Origin: Eutypella sp. D-1
Taxonomy: Eukaryota > Ascomycota > Sordariomycetes > Xylariales > Diatrypaceae
Direction of reading: 5' to 3'
Assembly: GCA_023313575.1 (NCBI GenBank)
Contig: JAJTTP010000001.1
Location: forward strand, 4,650,001 to 4,714,000
Length of the DNA: 64,000 bases
A program made the translations under genes and the position numbers. Below, piece after piece: positions 55,501 to 64,000 of this stretch (its first letter is position 1; each line of letters opens with the position of its first letter). Below the pieces are notes generated by a model that saw only the letters and a program-made list of their open reading frames with translations, did not search any database and had not been told where the DNA came from.

Positions 55501-55522
55501 GTTACCTTGCTGAAAAGGTAAC
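55501..55522. promoter_or_regulatory. 8-bp hairpin upstream of the C2H2 gene
   Basis: GTTACCTT (55501-55508) pairs with AAGGTAAC (55515-55522) across a 6-nt loop. It sits 164 bases upstream of the start codon, probably in the leader or core promoter. Confidence 0.7.
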
Positions 55523-56014
55523 TTGTCTTCCCAGGTTCCAAAAAGTCGAAGGTCCAAGCAGGCAAGAAGGTAATCAGTCAGTTACGGGTTGCGGTGATGG
55601 TGGGATCAGCGAGCCTTAAGTGTCTCTGGGCAGGACTCAGACGCAGATGATGGACAAGGAAGGGCTCCTGTGGGTGCTAGAGGACCCAGTACAAAGCTCA
55701 GCAGAGTCGGTACTTGGAGGTCCCCAGCCAAGTCGCTCGAAGCTTAATGCTTTCCAGTCAGCGGGACGAGTGGGCCCAATGCTCTAAGCGTAGAGTGACA
55801 ACGGTGAACAAGAGGGATCGACAGTCCAATATTTCCTACTAAAGGAGGCGGCGGTTGCAGGGTTGGCGCGACGGAGTGGTGGTGATATAATACGGTACCA
55901 AAAAGGTACTAACTGGGGAGGGTAGGAGGTGGAACAGAAGCATACAGGCAAACAGGCAGGCAGGAATATTCGATCTCTGTCAGTCTGGGGCGGGCAGGCA
56001 CAGGTAGGCAGGCT

Positions 56015-56040
56015 GGGGGGGGGGGGGGGGGGGGGGGGGG
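56015..56040. repeat. G26 homopolymer flanked by GGCAGG repeats
   Basis: Twenty-six consecutive G on the plus strand, preceded by CAGGCAGGCAGG-type units and followed by GGCTGGCAGGCTGGCAGG. Exact length may reflect sequencing error. Confidence 0.9.
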
Positions 56041-59000
56041 ACAGCAGGCTGGCAGGCTGGCAGGTCGTCGAACGGGAGGTCGAGTACTGAGAAAATGGTG
56101 TCCAATTTCACCGGGACCGTTTTGAGACTCGACAGGTCATGGAAATAGTGGAGTTTTGGTGGCTCGTCTCAAGACCGAAGAGTAGAAGATCAGCGTTAAC
56201 AAGAGCCAGAAGGTCCAGTTGGTATAGTGACTTTGGCCGATGTCGTTGATCTTCGGTCTATGTACTCTTTGATGGATGGATCTCTGATGGATTTAGACGC
56301 GGGTAACGACGCAACACTGGACCTGGTCGAAGTTGTTGTCGTACTTGTGTGCTCAAGATACAGATAGTAGATAGATGTATATATCTAAGATATATATATG
56401 GAGTTGTAGTTATATAGAGTTGTATATGAGATATGTATAATTAAGAGCTTTGTATGTAGTTGTATTGTGTATGTATTTGATTGCGTTGCCTAGTGATAGA
56501 TGATCTCTTGTCTGTTTCTCTTCTAAGGTTGTTTCCGTGAGGACTAATGACAGTGAAAATGACAGTGAAAATACCAGACGAGGGCGGGTGAGGGACGAAG
56601 CAGGCTTTACATAGAAACACAAGTGCCTCCACAAGTTACGATAATAGGTATAGGGATAGGAAGGTATGGGAGTATGGGATGCTACTACTGTACTCTCATG
56701 GGATGGATTGGATGGGGATAGGGTTGCTCCAGTAGGTACGTAAGAGACGAGACGTAAGAGGGCAATTGATAAAAAGTGAACATGACAAGACATAGACCGG
56801 TAGACTAACACTGGCTAGGGATACTTAGGTAGGCTGTTGACTGGGGCACATACGCCAGACAAGGCAGGGGTAGTAGGGGGAGTAGGGTAGGGGAGGGGGG
56901 AGTTGAGTAGGGGGAATAGTGTACGTATGTACTTTCCGTACAGTAGATACACCTACATGTACGTAAGTACCTTGGCAGTAAAGATACAAGTGAGGGTATA
57001 AGTAAAGATACGTGCAAAAAAAAAGCAGTGCATCAGGGTCCTGCTAACCATAATAGTCAACAATAAGGTCATAATGGGACGGAATCCACAGGGGTCGACT
57101 ACTCTATCTAATATGTAATAAACTGGGGGAAGAGAATTATGTCGAGTGATTGGGGTGAATTACACGCACCACCCGCTATATACTCTGTGTTTTATTGGAA
57201 AGGAAAAAAAATTGATGATGTAGATGGTACAGTGATGTAGTGGGACATAAGTACTCCATGTATTGTGGACCCTTAACCAGCGAACGATAATAGAGGTGCC
57301 AGAGGTGACGATGGGGGTTAAACTACTATCTATCCTGCTATCTCCTACGTACTGGACTCCTACTAACAAGTACTCCATGACTATGTGGGTAAGTGGGTTG
57401 ATATACTTTTTGTACATACGTGCGGATCTCTGGGACTCTTAGATAAATTTCACTACATATTGCTGAGCTTGGGTCTTAAATATGTGTTATTCTATCTGCT
57501 CCGTTAAGAGATCATGTGTGTAATCGATGGAAGGTAGACAGAGATTTAAGAGAGAAGGAAGTTTGTATGTACCTAAGTAGTTGCGTGTGGCTTAAGGCTA
57601 CAGATGCTTAATTCCTTACCAACGTAGCATCTACGGGATATGGACACATACATGATGCGTGTGCCGGGTTAGATACATTCAGCTATTGTGCTATTTATGC
57701 ACTCATTACACCCACTTGGATGTACCTAATGTATGTTGGCAGATGGGGGGAGGGTCGGGGTCAACGATATCCATGTATGCATGTACCGAAAAGTATGTAC
57801 GAATACCTAGGAAACGCTCTCGATATGGAGTGGTATTACGTGCGGCCTCTTCTATAAAGGAACATTGTGGGACACATACGTAACGTCCAAAGGAATTATT
57901 GATTACAATGTAGGTACCTAAAGTAGTTCAAGTTGCAAGGGCATAGGAATCCATGCAAGTGTCATACTTTCCCTCGCTGCTACTAGTACTGGCTGGACTG
58001 GGAGCCCAAGGGAAGGCTTGCCAAGCCTACAAGCCTTATTCTTAGCCTACGCCACTGATGCGGAGGAAGTGGGACTGTAAGCATTCTCATGCAGGGTCTA
58101 AAGACAATAACTAAAGACACAGTCGGTTTAGATGTACATACTATCCGGGGATGTTTACTGTCCGTTTTTAACATGAATGTATGTATCGTTTCTTTCTTCT
58201 TGAGATATGTAAATGGATACCTCCCTCGACAACTTCAACTTAAAAATCCATACCTATTTTGATACTGATATAGAAGATAACCTTGCCAGCACAGAAACCC
58301 AGAAACAAATACAGGATTAAGAGGGTTCAAATGGTTTCTTGTGCCTACTGTATGCTGCTACTACGCTGTCCTTACTGGCTCTTAGACTGACCAATAACGC
58401 TGAGGGCTGGTCGGAAAGAAAAGAAAATTGGAAATTTGACTACGTCACAGCTGCAGGCCAGAGCCAGGGATACCCTAGACGTATCCCTGTTAGCGTCGTT
58501 CCATTTCAGTTTATTCGACCCAAGTCAAGTACCGCTACTTGAAATATGCCGGGCCTAATAACGATGTCATCCCTACACTATTTACCCTTACTACCTATCC
58601 TTACTACTACGTAGTACCTTTTTGCCTCCATTTCTAAGGTTAGGTCCGGGGTTTGAAAGTTACCTAGGACTGGTCTGCTACATAGTGTTCAACGCAAACA
58701 ACTTACTACTATATGTGTGCATGTTATATACCTAAGTAGATATGGCTATATGCTAGCATTGATACTTAGGTACTTAGGTAGAATAAGGTGTGAGCTATTA
58801 CGTTGTAATATCGCTCTTATGGACAGTTTATAGGAGTTTTATTTCTTCTTATAAGCGCTATTATAGACTGACCAAATTTGCACTTGCTTAACACCGTACT
58901 TAGGCAAGTAGTTAATCTGGTAATCTTCCCACTCTCACATGATACTTAAGTAAAAAGGCTCTTTAACCATAACGCCGATAACTACAGCAACGGCCTCCAC

Positions 59001-61628
59001 AGTTTAGCCGACACGTTGGCCTTCTTACATACATTAGGCAAAATGACCTCGATAGTAGGCATGTAAGGTAGTTTGTATGAGGCTTTCAGGATTCTCCTTT
59101 TTTTTTCTTTGTCTCGTCCCCTCTTCCCTCTTGTATGTATTGTCGAAAACACTGTATTCGCAATGAAACCAAGGGTTGCATGAATGACGATATCTTGAAT
59201 CTAGGGGATATCCGGCTGGACCCACTAGAGTAATATGCCACCTCGAAATGACTGACGTCGTTGCCCGGCGTCAGCGTCAGCGAGGATGGATGCATTCCAG
59301 GAATTAGAAACAGGGTGTACGTGCGGCACAGCGCGGCATACCGCGGCGGCGCCGCAGGCACGCGGGCAGGGCTTTCAGGAACAACGCCCTCCTTCCTCAT
59401 GCCCCCCTCATGCCCCCTCGAGTGTAGTACCCGTGTTTTCACGAGGATGACCGCACGGACTCTGGTTTATCTGCCCAGCTACTCAGCAGTACATAGCTAG
59501 CTGCGTTACGACGACGCAATCCTCCAAACAACTACCCCAAGCCGTACTATCAAAGAAGCTTGCTAGGCCCATAACTTACAAAACAATTACTTACTACTTG
59601 TTAGAGCCCCAGCTAACTCGTTGGCTACCTACCATATGTAGACTCTTCCGGTGTTGTTCAAAAATTGCAAATGCCAAGTATATTAAGTGATAATGTAGTA
59701 GTATACGCGCTTAATGTGCCTACGTAGTATCACTATTGACTACTACCTACCTCCTAGGGTCGGTCGCTAGCTCTACACTATTCATGGATGGTTGGATGGA
59801 TGGATGTTAGCACTTTCGTCACTGAGGTCATTATTCTGCTGGTAGGATGCTGCCCCGGTGGCGGCGTGCCCGGGTAGTATTCGTGGTACACGCCCAAGTG
59901 CCCAGGTGTTTTTCCCTAGTACATACCTAAGTATGTAACAGCAAGTGCCAGCGCGCTAGCCATGCCACTACCGTGTCCCGGCGGGGAAATCACTAGGCTA
60001 GCTGATTAGGAGGTGGGAGGCAGCATCAGATACAACTCACCGTTGCAAATGGGAAACAAGTTACCGCAGGTTTAAACCCAAGGTCTGAACGACAACTGAA
60101 TGACAGGCAACAAATTTCTGCTGTGATGCTGTGAGTGAGAGGCTAGCAGACTACAGTGGGGGTTCTTGCATTTCTTCCAAGGTTGAGAAACATCGATTCG
60201 TACTCAACAACGTACGTCTACGTTTCAGAAAGCATTGTCGGCCGCGTCATTCTTTGCCATCCGCCCCCTCTTTCACTTGGATATAAATCTCATCTCCTTC
60301 CAAATTTTGCTGAGGTGGGCACACCCACCTATCCCGTGTCTTGCCAGCACCTAGACTTAATATCCCCTCTACTACAATCTTGTAGCATTGGAAGGGACTA
60401 AAAAAGTCTTGATGATTTCCAAAATTCTTCACTACCGGGCCCTACGAGCGCTAAGAAGCGCTAGGTAAGTGCTTCAATTTGAGACCCTGGACAGGTTCTT
60501 ATTATCAGATGAACGGCTTATTTCCCGCTTATTTCCCCCCCACAACATCTTTGAAAAACCACATCGATGTCAACGGCGCACCAAAAAGGACAGCCAATCC
60601 TCAGGGACCTTTGGGAATGACCATGGCGCATGTGCAGTATATAGCCGGAGAGACTTTCGGTCGATAGCCGGTGAACACATTGGACCAGCCATATTCCGCT
60701 CATTTGAACCACAAAGAAACGCCATTCAACGCCATGAAAGAAAACAACGAATCTGACGGCGGACGGCGTACCTTGATAGCATCTAGAGACACGGAATTCA
60801 AAATTGATTGCCCACTATGCACTAAAATGAAATCGTCACGTTCAACATAAGAGCACGTCCACATATACCCAACTCCATACATGGGTGGTGGTCTTTTTAG
60901 ACTACTTCCGGCATAACGCGGTGCCAAGGATGGAGATAATTACATACTTTTGCTGCCAGGACGAGACTCTAATTCTCGCTAAATCTCCCCCAAATATCAA
61001 TCCACTCTCATCGGATTTCCCAATAGTGGAACGGCATATGAAGCTTAAGGCTGTCAGAATTCGTCACCAGCCCCGAAGGGATCCATACGCAAATACGGCT
61101 TACTACGACGACGTTATGTAATTGACACGCTATCTGTGATAGATAACATGAAGAATACATGCCCCCCCTCCCCTTGGGCCTGTCAAAAAAAATTTAATTT
61201 CTTCTCTCTTGAGATGAAAATGGCGCCAAAGAGCCAAGACAAATGATAAGAGTAGGAGGTTGTCTTGATATTGCATCACACGAAAGAAGAAGTAAAGCTC
61301 GTTGGTCCGGTTTGTCGATACCTCGATGATCTCCCGAAACTTACTAGGTAAGGTACATAAACTTCCAAGATGGACCGTCCAGCCGTCTCAACGGTGCACC
61401 CCAAGATCCAACTAATCAGTAATGTGTGAGATTCCCGAGCGATGACAGTGACGATCATCTGAGGGCTGTAACCGGCACTTTAGAGAACCCGGGTTTCCAC
61501 ATCAACACTACCAAACTAACCCTGCCACTTTCTTCAGCTCACCCGCAGAGAGGGGGGGGTTGTTCTGGGGGCCCCTGAGTACCGAGGGGGTGGGCTCGGA
61601 GTGGTTTGGACCTTGCCGGTCTTTTAGA

Positions 61629-61652
61629 CACCCGAGAACTTAGTCTCGGGTG
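61629..61652. repeat. 9-bp perfect inverted repeat
   Basis: CACCCGAGA (61629-61637) and TCTCGGGTG (61644-61652) flank the 6-nt loop ACTTAG. Function unknown. Confidence 0.85.
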
Positions 61653-64000
61653 GTCACACGGTACTATACCAGTACTAACTATACCAACTACGTAGATGGC
61701 TATCGTGTGTCCCTACGGTTTACGAAGTACATATGCCAGTTCGCATCGTGTTCGTTGGTCTGAAAGTTAGCGCACGTGGTAATGTGTAGTTCTACCAGGT
61801 GTACAAAGAAGGTAGGCCGATGGTAATGTGGTAAGGTTGTCCTGTCCGTCCATGGATATATCGTACAGTTGTATATCGTAGGGTATCCGTCCCATCTCGA
61901 GGTCCACTTAAGCCTTCTAGAAAAAATTGGGGGTGCATTACGCAATTCACACAATAAAAACGGAATGACCTGAACGTTCGTCTTTGACGGGCCTTCCTTT
62001 CTCTCACTACCGTATTCTATAGTATCGGGCCCCGTCGATTTTGGTCGTCGATTTACTTCAAGTAGTGTCGGTCGTGTGTTGTCGTTGTCGTACTTTTTTT
62101 TATTTATCTTTATTTAGTTAGGTGATATCATCAGAGGATTTAAAACCGCCCTTCTGACGTCCTCTTCAGGATACCGAGGGGCTTAGGCGGGCCACTTATA
62201 GCGCTTACAGCAGCCACGGAGACCGCCAAGATGCCGGGACGTGTTTCAGATACAGACCGGTCCAACCACATCTAGCTATTTCTAGCTTCTTAGGGCTAGA
62301 AGGGGCAGGAAGGAGTAATTTATGATAATCAAACACCCCTCATAGTATTCGTTCTTACTCTCAGATATGTATTACACACTTACTTACATATAAGTACTTA
62401 CCGAGGTACGGGCTTGATGGGCTACATACGTAGTTGGGCATCTAAATACAGTATTAAGTATGTGGGTATAGATATAGTGATATGGATAGTGGATAAGAGG
62501 ATGGAGAGACTGTGTTGATCATGCCTCGTTTTGACCGTTACGTCTACATATCTGCCCAGGTACATGATTATAACATGTAGTAATCATCTATTTGTAGGTC
62601 TACCTACTCTCATGCGTTCATACGTTCACACAGACAACCCATACGTAGACCAGCCAAACCGTCGCATGCACTATACTATACACGAACAGTTCTTCCGAAG
62701 ACTCTCTTGGAGATATATCTGATCTAGCTATTACCTGGGTATGTGAAGTACCCGGGATCGCGTAACTACGCCTTACGTACCTTTACACGGTGTATCTCCC
62801 CTAGGTAACTGCTCTGCTTCCCTCATCCAAGCCGCATCCCGCGCTGTCTCGTCTTACAACGGCGCACCTGCAGGAGAGGCGGCCTGCGGCTTCGACATGT
62901 CTCGGCCTTATCATGAATATGGACGGCAGTTCGCGGACAGCCTTATGGGTAGCTACTTGTCTGCCTACCACCCTACCTACCTTAGGAGACTATTGTCTAT
63001 TGACCTGTGATCCTACACGAGATCTATCAGTCCATGTTAAGGAGGTAGGCCAGTGGCCAGGTAGTTAGTTAACGGGATATCAATATAGATGGAATGCATG
63101 TGATATCATATTTTATGCCGCCTCAAAATTAGAGCGAGGAAGTGCCGTGAGGCGGGAAGGGCGTGCCACGATGGGAAAGTCCCAAGGCAGGCCTTGTCCA
63201 ATATTAGACATTACATAGTAGGCGCCACGGCATCTCGAGCAATTTGCAAGCGCCCCGGCGCTTGTAATTTGTCCTGTATAGGGCAAGGTGCTTTTCCCTT
63301 TCTTCCTCCCCGCCCACCCATACTCTTTTGCTTCGTATGGGGGAATAGGGAGTAAAGGAATCGGGGTTTCTTGGCAAGGGAGCATGTATTTCGCCATGGT
63401 CTCGTCACAATCGTCACATTACATGTAATTACTTACCTGCTTGCCGTTTCTCAGTATAGATGGTGTGCTTATGTATTGACTTTTAGTGGCGCGAGAAGGG
63501 TTACATTCTTATGATATCGAATTTCACTTATCTAGCAGGGTTTCCTTGAACCAGCCTTGCTGGCTTGGCTCGAGACAGAGATGACTTCCAAAGGCTGAAT
63601 GGGGGGCACTGACTATCCCGTAAACAAACTCAATGCGGACAGTTACGGTCACCCTACAACGCCGTGTCTGCTGAATGTTTGCCTGGAAACAGTTACGCTA
63701 CGCACTATCTATCAGACTATTGTATGCGTACCTACATATCCGTTGGTGCATGTAGGTAGGTCGTAGCGACAGTGGACAGGAACGAGTCCTGCATGAGGGC
63801 AAACCCCATGGAGACACACACATATACACGCGCGCAGACACGCACACATACATACACGAACCCGCATTGAGTTTGCAGAAACTTTGCAGGTTCTTGGCAG
63901 TAAGGGGCGTGGCATCCAGGACACATGAAATGGCAGAGCGCGGCAGCGGTAAGTGTGAGATAGGGGGTAGGCGACTTTCGAGCATGCCGGTGAGAGCAGA

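Larger units (their letters stand above)
55338..64000. other. 8.7-kb gene-free right end
   Basis: The first kilobase is the probable promoter and leader of the C2H2 gene: a hairpin at 55501-55522, GGCAGGCT/GGCAGG repeats and a G26 tract at 56015-56040. The remainder is TA- and TAC/GTA-rich with many TACCTA/TAGGTA words. Short frames are seen (for example about 60480-61121), but none has a recognisable domain. A 9-bp inverted repeat lies at 61629-61652. No tRNA, rRNA or transposase was found. Confidence 0.5.

Noticed and set aside
60469..61121. Cluster of overlapping 60-95 codon frames on both strands
   Set aside because: Some peptides look protein-like, but no consistent exon chain, domain or start could be built.
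40992..64000. RIP-mutated transposon block
   Set aside because: TA steps are common, but GC content is not depressed and no terminal repeats or transposase traces were found; indices were not computed.

Overview
The window is nuclear DNA from a filamentous ascomycete, most probably a Sordariomycete. The evidence is short spliceosomal introns (mostly 57-200 nt, with GTAAGT/GTGAGT/GTATGT donors and CTAAC/CTGAC branch sites), intron-poor long genes with GC-rich third positions, and proteins typical of filamentous fungi. The species cannot be named from sequence alone. I see no tRNA, rRNA, CRISPR array or intact transposon.

Layout. 1-210: 3' part of the first coding exon of a Bqt4/APSES-type protein (minus, runs off the left edge). 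2894-6146: Rho GDP-dissociation inhibitor (plus), with a second, long N-terminal form starting at 4111 inside its 2.5-kb first intron. 7885-9078: PPG1-type Ser/Thr phosphatase (minus). 12280-15105: CCHC zinc-knuckle, proline-rich protein (plus). 16611-17180: Cys-rich hypothetical protein (plus). 18342-19634: PI31 proteasome regulator (plus). 21305-24611: importin-9/Kap114 (minus). 25716-26670: Rev7 HORMA protein (plus). 28730-30097: STIMATE-family membrane protein (minus). 34185-34983: SF3b p14, five small exons (minus). 37320-40991: SF3B1, a single exon (plus). 54032-55337: Con7/CSP-1-like C2H2 regulator (minus). The stretches 41.0-54.0 kb and 55.3-64 kb hold no gene I can support.

The genes are mainly housekeeping: splicing (SF3B1 and its direct partner p14, divergently placed 2.3 kb apart), proteasome control, nuclear import, translesion DNA repair, Rho GTPase control, PP2A-like signalling and nuclear-envelope/ER membrane functions. 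There is no biosynthetic cluster or defence island.

The most interesting points are the two alternative first exons of RhoGDI, the SF3B1/p14 neighbourhood with a 24-nt microexon in p14, a sharp rise in GC3 at the 3' end of SF3B1, a probable intron-split start codon in the Bqt4-like gene, and recurrent intergenic palindromes (TACCTAGGTA, ATCCATGGAT) that mark gene borders. All gene structures were read by eye from splice signals and protein family knowledge; no alignment was run.
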